A DNA stretch of 45,052 bases. Source: Piscicoccus intestinalis NBRC 104926 (GTDB taxonomy: Bacteria; Actinomycetota; Actinomycetes; Actinomycetales; Dermatophilaceae). The notes below the pieces were generated by a model. The model saw nothing but the letters and a program-made list of their open reading frames with translations. It made no database searches and was not told the origin of the DNA. Position 1 is the stretch's first letter; each line of letters opens with the position of its first letter. The position numbers were made by a program, and so were the translations under genes. The DNA lies in NCBI RefSeq assembly GCF_001515525.1, contig NZ_BCNQ01000026.1, positions 1 through 45,052 on the forward strand, read 5' to 3'. Positions 31,787 to 39,750 of the stretch are shown in pieces.

Positions 31787-32124
31787 TCACCGAGGCGGCT
31801 GCGCGCGGGCGTGCCGTCCTTGCGGGGTCGACCGCGCGGGCGCTTGCGCGCCACGACGCTCCCCTGCACGAACAGCTGTCCGCCCCAGACGCCCCACGGC
31901 TCCCGCCGCGCGAGCGCGCCGTCGAGGCACTGCTCCTGCAGCGGGCAGTGGCCGCACAGCGACTTCGCCCGCTCGACGTCCTCGGGACTCTCGGCGAACC
32001 ACAACTCGCCGTCGTGCTCGCGGCACGGCAGCTCCGCGAGTGGATCGCTGGTGACGAGGTCGGCGACGCCGAACGTGTCGACTCCGCGCTCCGGTGCCCT
32101 CTGGGTCACGGTGGTCGTTGTCAC
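31771..32124 (-). CDS. whiB7: WhiB7 family redox-sensitive transcription activator
   Basis: A 117-aa protein. The four Fe-S cysteines are C34 (LPCREHD), C57 and C60 (LCGHC) and C66 (QEQC). GVWGG (78-82) is the WhiB turn that binds the sigma-A domain 4 region, and RPRGRPRK (95-102) is the AT-hook specific to WhiB7. In mycobacteria and Streptomyces WhiB7 activates intrinsic antibiotic-resistance genes and itself when ribosomes are inhibited. The GTG at 32124 has GAGGTGAC immediately upstream as Shine-Dalgarno. It has a leader of about 600 nt with an upstream ORF and hairpin. Confidence 0.95.
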   Translation of the reverse strand: MTTTTVTQRAPERGVDTFGVADLVTSDPLAELPCREHDGELWFAESPEDVERAKSLCGHCPLQEQCLDGALARREPWGVWGGQLFVQGSVVARKRPRGRPRKDGTPARSRLGDPNAA

Positions 32125-32271
32125 GGGCGTCACCTCCTTCTCGCCGCGGTGGCGGCGGGTCGTCCTGGCGGGCGGTCTCGTCGAGGCCCCGGAGTTCGGG
32201 ACCTTCGGGCGAGCGACTGCGCTGGTCATTACCTGCTCTTTCGGGCGGGTGCGCTGCCTCGCGGATGACGA

Positions 32272-32302
32272 AGGCCGCGGACCCTGGCGGGTTCCGCGGC
32301 CT
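32272..32302 (-). terminator. hairpin in the whiB7 leader, attenuator candidate
   Basis: AGGCCGCGGA (32272-32281) and TCCGCGGCCT (32293-32302) form a perfect 10-bp stem with an 11-nt loop. It starts 17 nt after the stop of the upstream ORF and about 150 nt before whiB7. In mycobacteria early termination between an upstream ORF and whiB7 is known, and ribosome stalling relieves it; the arrangement here fits. There is no clear U tract. Confidence 0.55.
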
Positions 32303-32319
32303 GGAGGTGAACGGTCGAG

Positions 32320-32664
32320 CTAGACGATGCTCGACACTCGCGATCTCCTGCGAGCCGGGTCGAAACCCTTGGTCGTGTACGTGGTGTGGGCAAAAACGCT
32401 GCTGCCGGCGCCGAGCGACCAGCTGGCCGCGGTCGCCGTGGCCACCGACTCAGCGAGCTCGGCGGACGCAGCGATCTCGGCGGACGCAGCGATCTCGGCG
32501 AGCCCGGTGCGCTCGGCACCTGCCGGCATGGCCTGCGCCGGCGTGCGGTCGACGCGCTTTCGCGCCGTAGCCCCGGCGGGGCCTTCGGCCATCGGTGCGC
32601 GATCGAGCGAGGCGGGAGCGACGGGGGCCGGACGGTTCAGCGTCGGCAGGGAAATCGTGATCAT
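32320..32664 (-). CDS. upstream ORF in the whiB7 leader, 114 codons
   Basis: ATG at 32664 with a GAGGAG Shine-Dalgarno 7 nt upstream, first ORF after the whiB7-type promoter. Reads MITISLPTLNRPAPVAPASL at the start and SRVSSIV at the end. Ala-rich middle with a duplicated AEIAAS (18-bp direct repeat GCGATCTCGGCGGACGCA). No known domain. Its place and the following hairpin suggest a regulatory upstream ORF sensing translation, although it is longer than a typical leader peptide and could also be a protein in its own right. Confidence 0.55.
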   Translation of the reverse strand: MITISLPTLNRPAPVAPASLDRAPMAEGPAGATARKRVDRTPAQAMPAGAERTGLAEIAASAEIAASAELAESVATATAASWSLGAGSSVFAHTTYTTKGFDPARRRSRVSSIV

Positions 32665-32737
32665 CGGTCGCTCCTCCTCTCGGTGCATCATGAACGTCAC
32701 AGGCGCTGCACGCAGGGCCGTGACCAGGACGGACCTT

Positions 32738-32777
32738 AGGCTAGGCGAGGCGGTCGCGGCGGTGCAACGTATTTATT
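32738..32777 (-). promoter_or_regulatory. whiB7-type promoter with AT-rich motif
   Basis: On the minus strand an AT-rich block AATAAATA (32777-32770) lies 2 nt before TTGCAC (-35, 32767-32762). An 18-nt spacer and TAGCCT (-10, 32743-32738) follow. An AT-rich stretch directly upstream of -35 is the known binding site of the WhiB7 AT-hook and the basis of its autoactivation, so this is very probably an autoregulated promoter. The start would be near 32731. Confidence 0.7.
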
Positions 32778-32825
32778 CCGCGACTTCGCGCGGGCTCCTC
32801 GAACGAGACTCGACAGGAGGCGACG

Positions 32826-33662
32826 GTGACGACGATCGTCCCGATCCGCACGGGCACCATCCGTATCCGCCCCTCTCACCGTGCCGGCGACATGGGCCTG
32901 CCGGTGTGGCGGCGGCGGCTGACGATGCTCACCGACCGCGACTGGACGGAGCCGCTGCCGATCTAGACGTATCTCGTCGACCACAGCGAGGGCTTGATCC
33001 TGCTGGACTGCGGCGAGACCTCGCGCGCCGGCTTCTTCCCCTGGTGGCACCCGTTCTTCCGGTTCGCCTGCGACATCGCGATCGAGCCGGGCGAGGAGAT
33101 CGGGCCGCAGCTGCGAGCGATGGGCATCGACCCCGGCCGGGACCTGCGGGCGCTGGTCCTGTCCCACCTGCACCACGATCACGCGGACGGCATGGAGCAC
33201 TTCGAGGGCGCCCGGATCGTGGTGTCCCGGCAGAACTACGCGGCCTCGCGCGGCCTGCGCGGTGCACTGCTCGGGGCGGTACCCTCGCGCTGGCCGGCGT
33301 GGTTCGAGCCGGAGCAGATCGACATGCGTGAGCCAGGGGTGCCCGGGTTCGACGGGTCCGTGGCGTTGACCGACGACGGCACGGTGTTCGCGGTGCCGAC
33401 ACCGGGGCACATGCCCGGGCACCTGTCGCTGGTGGTCCGCACGCCGAAAGTCACGTACTTCCTCACCGGTGACGCCACCTACGACGAGGATCTGTTGCGG
33501 CGTCGCATCGTCGACGGGCCCGCCTCCGACATCGGCGAGTCGCTGCGCACGATGGACGCCATCAGCACGTTCGCCCGGTCCGAGCCCACCGTGCTGCTGC
33601 CCGCCCACGACCCGCTCGCCCACCGGCGGCTCGATGAGCGCCGCGTCCTGATCGACGCGTGA
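32826..33662 (+). pseudogene. MBL-fold metallo-hydrolase (lactonase-like), interrupted by one TAG codon
   Basis: GTG at 32826 with an ideal AGGAGG (32815-32820). The frame reads VTTIVPIRTGTIRIRPSHRA and on to TEPLPI, then TAG (32964-32966, codon 47), then TYLVDHSEGLILLDCGETSRAGF and the whole metallo-beta-lactamase domain without another stop until 33662. Zinc ligands are intact: LSHLHHDHADGM (HxHxDH), TPGHMPGHLS, FLTGDAT and LLPAHDP. LPIYTYLVD would be the expected wild type, so TAC or TAT has become TAG. Total 278 codons, the length of AHL-lactonase-like proteins. Either a recent pseudogene, a restarted short form, or a sequence error. Confidence 0.8.
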
Positions 33663-33714
33663 CCAGCCGACGGGAGCCGCGCCACCCGTGCGAGGGCGGG
33701 GCCGGACCGCCTCC

Positions 33715-35976
33715 TCAGCCGTCGGCCTGGACGGCGCCGACGACGGCCTCGCCGCGTAGCACGGCCAGCACCGCTTCGCCGTGCTTGGCCAGCTTCGTGC
33801 CGCTCACGCCGCTGATGCGGGCGAGGTCGGCGAGGTCGGCGGGTTCGCGCTCGGCGATGGCCACGAGGGTGGCGTCGGTGAAGACGACGAAGGCGGGCAC
33901 CTTGGCGCGGCGGGAGACCTCGAGCCGCCACGCCCGGAGCCGGTCGAAGGTCTGTTCGTCGTAGGCCGGGGGGCAGTCCGCGCAGCGGCCGATCTTGCGT
34001 GCCGCGGCGTCGGACAGCTCGGCACCGCACCCGCGGCAGCGCGCCGGCACCCTCGGGCGTTCCGCCCGGCCTCGGCGACTCTGGCCGCCGGCCGAGGGCG
34101 CCGCGGCTCGCTCTGGGCCGCGCACCGACTCCCCGAGGATGCCCACGGCCGGGGCGAGAAACCTGGACGGCACCCGATTGGGTCGCCCCCCGGCCGCGCG
34201 GGCCGCCGCCCACGACAGGGTGAGGTGTCTGCGGGCGCGGGTGAGGCCGACGTACAGCAGGCGGCGCTCCTCCTCGATCTGCGCGGCACCCCGCGCCATC
34301 GAGATCGGCAGGAGGCCGTCGCTCGCGCCGACGAGGAAGACCGCGTCCCATTCCAGGCCCTTCGCGGCGTGCAGGCTGGCGAGGGTGACGCCGTCGACGC
34401 GGGGGGCGTGGGCGGCCGCGGCACGTTCCTCGATCTCGCCGATGTAGTCGCGGAGCCTGGCCTGCGGGTTGACGCGGCACAGGTCCTCGGCGAGCCGCAC
34501 GAGCGCGGTGAGCGACTCCCACTGCTCGCGGACCGCACCCCGGCCGGTGGGCGGCGTCGGGGTCCAACCGGCGCCGGTGAGCACGTCACCGACGAGCCGG
34601 GGCAGCGGCGTCGTCCCGTCGTCGGAGCGGGCCGCACCCCGCAACAGCACGACGCCGCGACGCACCTCCTGGCGGGCGAAGAACCGCTCACCGCCGCGCA
34701 CGAGATAGGGGATGTCGGCGGCTGCGAGGGCCGCTTCGATCGCCTCCGACTGACTGTTGGTGCGGTAGAGCACGGCGATCTCCGCCGGCGGCACACCAGC
34801 GGAGATCAGGCCACCGATGGCGGCGGCCGTGCCCTCGGCCTCCGCGTCGTCGTCGTCGTAGCGGCGTAGCTCGGGCTGCGGACCTGCCGCGTTCACGGCC
34901 GTCAGCTCGACGCCGGCGTGGGCGCCCCGACGGGTCGCGATGACCGTGTTGGCCAGGCCGACGATCTGCGGGGTGGAGCGGTAGTTGCGCACGAGTCGCA
35001 CGGTGCTGGAGCCGGGGTGGCGGCGCGGAAAGTCGAGCAGGTGGCGCGGAGAGGCGCCGGTGAAGGAATAGATCGTCTGCGCCGGGTCACCAACGACACA
35101 CACGTCTGTGCGGTCTCCGACCCACAGGTCGAGCAGACGCTGCTGCACGGCGTTGACGTCCTGGTACTCGTCGACTACGAAATGGCGGTACTGCTCGCGA
35201 ATGCGGGCCGCGATGTCGCCGCGCTCGCGCAGGATGCCGACGAGCAGCAGCAGCACGTCTTCGAAGTCGATGACGCCGCGCTCGGCCTTCACCTGCTCGT
35301 ACTCGGCGATGAGTCGGGCCATCGCGGTGACGTCCATGCCCGGCGGTTCGCGCCGGGCCGCGCGGGCCGCCTCCGGATAGGTCTCGTGGGTGAGCATGCC
35401 GACCTTGGACCACTCGAGTTCGGCCGCCAGGTCGCGGATCGCGGCGCGATCGAGCCGCAGCTGCAGACGACCGCCGGCCTCGGCCACAAGGGCCGCCTTG
35501 TGCGCGGCGACCTCCGGGGCGGCTCCCCCGACGGCCTGCGGCCAGAAGTAGTGCAACTGCCGCAGGGCGGCGGCGTGAAAGGTGCGGGCCTGCACGCCGC
35601 GGGCGCCGAGTTCGCGCAGCCGCGTGCGCATCTCCCCCGCCGCTCGGGCCGTGAACGTCACGGCGAGCACGCGCTGCGGCACGAGCATGCCCGCGGCGAC
35701 GCCGTACGCGATGCGGTGGGTGATCGCGCGCGTCTTGCCGGTTCCCGCGCCCGCCAGCACGCACATGGGGCCGAGCGGCTGCTCGGCGACCGCCCGCTGC
35801 TCGGGGTCGAGCGCGGCGAGCAGGCTGTCGGGGTCGGCGGTGCTCGTCGTGAGCCGTTCGACCGGCATGCCGGGCCCAGCCGGGGCGACCGGAACCGCCG
35901 GCGCGACGGGCGTAACCGGCGAGCCCCGTAGGGGCGCTGGATTGCCGGTCGGGCGGGAGTCGGGTCGCTGGGCCAT
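33715..35976 (-). CDS. uvrD2: UvrD2-type SF1A DNA helicase with HRDC domain
   Basis: A 753-aa protein. Walker A AGAGTGKT (75-82), VVDEYQDVN (motif II), GDPAQTIYSFTGAS (III), LASLHAAKGLEWDAVFLVG (V) and LLYVGLTRARRHL (VI) are all intact. C-terminally a tetracysteine unit, CRGCG then CADC (about 643-668), links to an HRDC domain (FDRLRAWRLEVSRRAKVPAF onward). That domain order is the UvrD2 signature known from mycobacteria, where the helicase is essential. The start (ATG 35976 or GTG 35979) follows GAGAGGA. It sits beside nudC and whiB7 as in mycobacteria. Confidence 0.95.
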   Translation of the reverse strand: MAQRPDSRPTGNPAPLRGSPVTPVAPAVPVAPAGPGMPVERLTTSTADPDSLLAALDPEQRAVAEQPLGPMCVLAGAGTGKTRAITHRIAYGVAAGMLVPQRVLAVTFTARAAGEMRTRLRELGARGVQARTFHAAALRQLHYFWPQAVGGAAPEVAAHKAALVAEAGGRLQLRLDRAAIRDLAAELEWSKVGMLTHETYPEAARAARREPPGMDVTAMARLIAEYEQVKAERGVIDFEDVLLLLVGILRERGDIAARIREQYRHFVVDEYQDVNAVQQRLLDLWVGDRTDVCVVGDPAQTIYSFTGASPRHLLDFPRRHPGSSTVRLVRNYRSTPQIVGLANTVIATRRGAHAGVELTAVNAAGPQPELRRYDDDDAEAEGTAAAIGGLISAGVPPAEIAVLYRTNSQSEAIEAALAAADIPYLVRGGERFFARQEVRRGVVLLRGAARSDDGTTPLPRLVGDVLTGAGWTPTPPTGRGAVREQWESLTALVRLAEDLCRVNPQARLRDYIGEIEERAAAAHAPRVDGVTLASLHAAKGLEWDAVFLVGASDGLLPISMARGAAQIEEERRLLYVGLTRARRHLTLSWAAARAAGGRPNRVPSRFLAPAVGILGESVRGPERAAAPSAGGQSRRGRAERPRVPARCRGCGAELSDAAARKIGRCADCPPAYDEQTFDRLRAWRLEVSRRAKVPAFVVFTDATLVAIAEREPADLADLARISGVSGTKLAKHGEAVLAVLRGEAVVGAVQADG

Positions 35977-36100
35977 CACCGGCGATCCTCTCAGAGCGCC
36001 CGGGCCGACGCGCGCACGGCGCGGCTTGCCCGCCGGACGACCCGATGCGCGGTGACCGCACCCGCGCAGCAGATCTCGGGGGGCGTCACTGCCTCCGATG

Positions 36101-36140
36101 GAACGGCTGGGAACGGCTGGGAACGGATGGGAACGGCTGG
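36101..36140. repeat. 10-bp tandem repeat, four units
   Basis: GAACGGCTGG repeated at 36101, 36111 and 36131 with one variant GAACGGATGG at 36121. It lies between the uvrD2 start and the 3' end of nudC, inside the 170-bp spacer, just outside the nudC stop. Function not evident; probably slippage. Confidence 0.8.
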
Positions 36141-36150
36141 GACGGTCGCC

Positions 36151-37161
36151 TCAGCGTCCGCTGCTCGGCGGGCCGTCGAGGTGCGAGGCGTCGGGGCGGT
36201 GGAACGGCACTTCGCGCTGCGGCGTCAACGGCTCCCCGAACCACCCCTCGATGAGGCGGCGCGCGATCGACAGGCGCCCGGGCAGGCCCAAGGTGCCGTC
36301 GGCGACGACGGCGCGCAGCTGCTCGCGGGTGTACCACTCCGCGGCGGCGATCTCCCCGTCGTCGATGCGCAGGTCCGCGGTGCCGGCGCGGGCGGTGAAG
36401 CCGAGCATGAGGGAGGCCGGAAACGGCCAGGGCTGGCTGCCGACATACTCGATGTCGTCGACGGCGAGGCCGACCTCCTCGGCGACCTCGCGGGCGACGG
36501 CCATCTCGAGTCGCTCTCCCGGCTCGACGAAACCCGCGAGCACGGAGCGGCGGTTCCGCGGCCACGCGGGTGCTCGGGCGAGCAGAAGGCGGTCGTCGGG
36601 ATCGGTGACAGCCATGATGACGGCCGGGTCGCAGCGCGGATAGTGCTCGGAGCCGTCGGCCTCGCAGCGCCGCACCCACCCGGCGTGCGTGGCGACGGTG
36701 GGCGCGCCGCAGCGCGGGCAGCACGGGTGGTTGCGATGCCACCCGGCGAGCGCCTGAGTGGTCAGGTATGCCTCGAGCTCTACGCCGGGAAGGCGGTGCC
36801 CGATGTCGCGCAGCCCGAGCCGCACGGGTTCCGCGGCGCCGGGCGCGCCGGACGCTCCCGCAACGTGGCCGGGCTCGCCGGGTTCGCGCGGCTCATCGGT
36901 GACGACGGCGACCCAGGCGGAGCCGGTGTCGTCACGACCGAGGAAGAACGCGAGCCCGGGGTGCGGATAGGCGGAGCCGGGTCGCAGGGCGAGACGCGTG
37001 CTCCTAGCCGCTCCATCGAGTGAGGTGTCGATGAGGGCCCCGTCGGAGGACCAGTCGACAACGCGGGTGGCGGGGTCGGCGAGCAGGTCGGCGATGAGGC
37101 CCTCGCGCAGCCGTTCGTCGGCACAGCGGTCGAGGTAGGCCGTCCACGGCTGGGGAACCAT
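36151..37161 (-). CDS. nudC: NAD(+) diphosphatase / RNA deNADding enzyme
   Basis: A 336-aa protein. A four-Cys zinc ribbon (CPRCG, then RRCEADG and YPRCDP, about 148-185) is followed by the NUDIX box GFVEPGERLEMAVAREVAEEVG. SQPWPFPASLMLGF is the NudC-specific SQPWPFPxS motif that recognises NAD. It hydrolyses NAD(H) to NMN and AMP and removes NAD caps from RNA. ATG at 37161 is the likely start (GTG at 37170 possible). Divergent from the APH-fold gene; neighbour of uvrD2 as in mycobacteria. Confidence 0.95.
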   Translation of the reverse strand: MVPQPWTAYLDRCADERLREGLIADLLADPATRVVDWSSDGALIDTSLDGAARSTRLALRPGSAYPHPGLAFFLGRDDTGSAWVAVVTDEPREPGEPGHVAGASGAPGAAEPVRLGLRDIGHRLPGVELEAYLTTQALAGWHRNHPCCPRCGAPTVATHAGWVRRCEADGSEHYPRCDPAVIMAVTDPDDRLLLARAPAWPRNRRSVLAGFVEPGERLEMAVAREVAEEVGLAVDDIEYVGSQPWPFPASLMLGFTARAGTADLRIDDGEIAAAEWYTREQLRAVVADGTLGLPGRLSIARRLIEGWFGEPLTPQREVPFHRPDASHLDGPPSSGR

Positions 37162-37244
37162 ATGCGTCACACTCCCACACGACGCGGGCCGGCCACGTCG
37201 GCGCCCCGCCCGCGCGGTGAGCGTGCGTGCGAGCGGGACATGGA

Positions 37245-37259
37245 TACCGTGGGGCGGTG
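37245..37259 (+). promoter_or_regulatory. leaderless-type promoter of the APH-fold gene
   Basis: TACCGT (37245-37250), 6 nt, then GTG at 37257. No Shine-Dalgarno. Confidence 0.5.
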
Positions 37260-39641
37260 ACACGTTCGGCCTGGACCCTCGCGGCGCTGGCGGATGCCGC
37301 CGTGCCCGGATTGCGACCGCACCTCGTCGAGGAGCTGGTCGACCGCGTCGGGGAACGCTTCCGGGTGGGGTTCATCGAGGGCGCCGAGGGCGGTCGCTGG
37401 GTGGTGCGGGTGCCGACGGACGCGGTGGCCACGGCGCAGCAGGAGGAGTCGTTCGCCCTGGCGGAGATGCTCACCGGGCGACTGCCGTTCGCGGTGCCGG
37501 AGATCACCGGCGTGGCGCCGCTGCGGGACGGGCGGCGCGCCGTCGTCTACCCGCTCATCACCGGGCGCTGCGTCGACTTCACGTTGCTGCCCCCGGGACC
37601 GGGGCTGACGGCCGGCATCGCCGCCGCGATCGCCGCTGTGCACAACCTGGACCGGCGCTTGTTCGAGGAGGCGGGGGTGCCGGCTTACGAGGCCGACGAC
37701 CTGCGGCGGCGCCGGCAGTCGGATGTCGACCGTGGTGCTGCGACGGGATTGGTGCCGACGGGCTTGTTGGCGCGCTGGGAGCGGATGCTCGACGACGTGT
37801 CGTGGTGGCGGTTCGCGCCGTCCCCGGTGCACGGACGGCTGCAGGACGACCACGTGTTGCTGCGTTTCGGCGACCCGGCGGACACGGCCAGCGCGCAGGT
37901 GGTCGGCATCACGAGTTGGGAGAACGCGCAGATCGCGGACCCGGCTCAGGACCTGGCGGCGCTGCTCGCGTTGTGCCCGTCGGACGCGGTGGACACGGTC
38001 GTCGAGGCCTACGCCGGGGCGCGGCACGAACTCCCCGACCCACACCTGGCCGACCGGGCCAGGCTGTTGGCCGAGCTGGAGTACCTCACGGAGCTGTTGA
38101 CGGCGCGGCGGCTCGGCGACCGGCGGCACCTGACGCAGGCGACCGAAGCCCTGCGCCGCCTCGACGATCTGGTCTCGATGGGGCACGGCGGCAATCGCAG
38201 CGGCACGGCCGTGGACCGGCTCCCGGTGGATTTCGAGCCGGATCCCTCCGGCGCCGATGAGCTGTATCAGGCGGGCGGCCCGACCCGGCGCCTCGGCGAG
38301 CACGGCGTTGTGCACGAAAAGCCGGGCAGGGCCGGTCAGCAGTCGCAGGCGACAGCTGCACCGGGCGAGCCGCAGGTGCCGGGCGAGCCGCAGGTGCCGG
38401 GCGAGCCGCAGGTGCCGGGCGAGCCGCAGGTGCCGGGTGGCGAGGTCACGCCGGAAGCAGCATCGACGGCGGCGCGGGAGCCCGAGTCTCGGGAGGATTC
38501 GGGGGATTCGCCGTCCGACTCCGAGTGGAATGACCGGGAGGCGACAACTCCGCTGCCCGTGAGCGCGGCCGACCGCGCGGAGACGTCACGACCGCATGGG
38601 CCTACCCCGACGGCTCCGCTGCCGATCGCGCGCGACCAGGCGAGCGACGAGGCGAGCGAGCACATCTCCGCGGCGGACCGCGAGGACGAATCGATCGACC
38701 GCCCCGAGACGGTCGAGACCGGCGCCCGGACAGCACCGTTCCCGGCCGTCTCGGACGAGCGCGATGGATACGGGAGCGTCGAACTCGAAGCGACCGTGAC
38801 GGCACAGCCCGACGTCCCCACCGAACCCGACCTCTCGACCGAACCCACCACCACGGCCGAACCCACCAACACGGCCGAACCCACCACCACGGCTGAGCCC
38901 GACGTCCCGACCCAGCGCGCCGTGACAACGACATCGAGTCCTCGCGGCGAGGCGGGGCCGGCCGAGCCCTCGCCGGTACTACTCGACGACAACGGGACGG
39001 TCGAGCCTTCCTCGGACCGGGACTCACCTGGCCCGACGGATCGCGACGAGCGGCACGAGACGCATGGAGTTCGAGAGGCGTATCGCTCGCGCCAGGCCGA
39101 CGTCGTGCTACCGGCGGATTCGGGCGTCGAGATCGGCTACGAGGACGACGACATCGTCCCGGTGGTCGACGAGCCCGACACCGCGCCGACGGATCTCACC
39201 AGCGAGCACGCCCCAACAGCTGCGTCGACCGAGTCGCCCGACTCCGCCGCGTCCGGGCCCAGTCCACGACACCAGGACCGCGGGCACATCGGTCACATCG
39301 AGCAGGTCGAGCAGGTCGAACAAACCGAGTACGTCGAGCAAGCCGACCGCGTCGATCAAGCCGGGTACGTCGATCAAGCCGGGTACGTCGAGCACGCTGA
39401 GTACGTCGAACAGATCGACGTCGTGGAGCACGCCGAGGCGGCGCCCCGTGACGACCCGGACCACGTAGCCGATGATCAGCACGACGTCCACGACGTCCAT
39501 GACGACGAGCCGCCCCGTCCGCTGACCCGGCTCGAGTTGGCCGAACAGCGGGCAGCCAACCGCCGGCGCATGTCCGCCGACCCACGGCAGTCCGATCGAC
39601 GCCTCCAGCAACGGCCACGCTCCCCACGACGGGGGCGCTGA
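37257..39641 (+). CDS. APH-fold (phosphotransferase-like) protein, probable pseudokinase, with long repetitive tail
   Basis: A 794-aa protein. Residues 1-325 follow the aminoglycoside phosphotransferase/kinase fold: FVVRVPTDAVA-type N-lobe, PLITGRCVDF hinge, then VHGRLQDDHVLL (191-202) and ITSWENAQIADPAQDLA (218-234). In active enzymes these read HGDxxxxN and IDWxxAxxxDPxxDLA. Here the catalytic Asp is Arg194, the Asn is His199 and the metal Asp is Ser220, so phosphotransfer is unlikely. Residues 330-794 are disordered and acidic: PGEPQV x4 (18-bp repeat, 38361-38432), TAEPTN/T units, then EQVEQ/DQAGYV hexads (39290-39440), ending RRRMSADPRQSDRRLQQRPR. It lies between nudC and adnB; role unknown. 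GTG start set by the leaderless promoter. Confidence 0.8.
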   Translation: MTRSAWTLAALADAAVPGLRPHLVEELVDRVGERFRVGFIEGAEGGRWVVRVPTDAVATAQQEESFALAEMLTGRLPFAVPEITGVAPLRDGRRAVVYPLITGRCVDFTLLPPGPGLTAGIAAAIAAVHNLDRRLFEEAGVPAYEADDLRRRRQSDVDRGAATGLVPTGLLARWERMLDDVSWWRFAPSPVHGRLQDDHVLLRFGDPADTASAQVVGITSWENAQIADPAQDLAALLALCPSDAVDTVVEAYAGARHELPDPHLADRARLLAELEYLTELLTARRLGDRRHLTQATEALRRLDDLVSMGHGGNRSGTAVDRLPVDFEPDPSGADELYQAGGPTRRLGEHGVVHEKPGRAGQQSQATAAPGEPQVPGEPQVPGEPQVPGEPQVPGGEVTPEAASTAAREPESREDSGDSPSDSEWNDREATTPLPVSAADRAETSRPHGPTPTAPLPIARDQASDEASEHISAADREDESIDRPETVETGARTAPFPAVSDERDGYGSVELEATVTAQPDVPTEPDLSTEPTTTAEPTNTAEPTTTAEPDVPTQRAVTTTSSPRGEAGPAEPSPVLLDDNGTVEPSSDRDSPGPTDRDERHETHGVREAYRSRQADVVLPADSGVEIGYEDDDIVPVVDEPDTAPTDLTSEHAPTAASTESPDSAASGPSPRHQDRGHIGHIEQVEQVEQTEYVEQADRVDQAGYVDQAGYVEHAEYVEQIDVVEHAEAAPRDDPDHVADDQHDVHDVHDDEPPRPLTRLELAEQRAANRRRMSADPRQSDRRLQQRPRSPRRGR

Positions 39642-39750
39642 CGGAAGTCGCGGGGCGCGCTGACGGTCACTGACGAGGCGCTGACCGACGCCGACCGACG
39701 CCCGCAGACGCCCGGAGTCCGCGCAGTGTCCGGACAGCCGGAACGGTCAC

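Noticed and set aside
36101-36140. Operator array for uvrD2 or nudC
   Set aside because: The four 10-bp units are not palindromic and lie at the 3' end of nudC; simple slippage explains them.
38361-38432. Mobile or CRISPR-like repeat
   Set aside because: It is an in-frame coding repeat (PGEPQV x4) in the tail of the APH-fold protein.
37257-39641. Aminoglycoside or macrolide resistance kinase
   Set aside because: All three key catalytic positions of the APH fold are replaced and the gene sits in a conserved housekeeping block.
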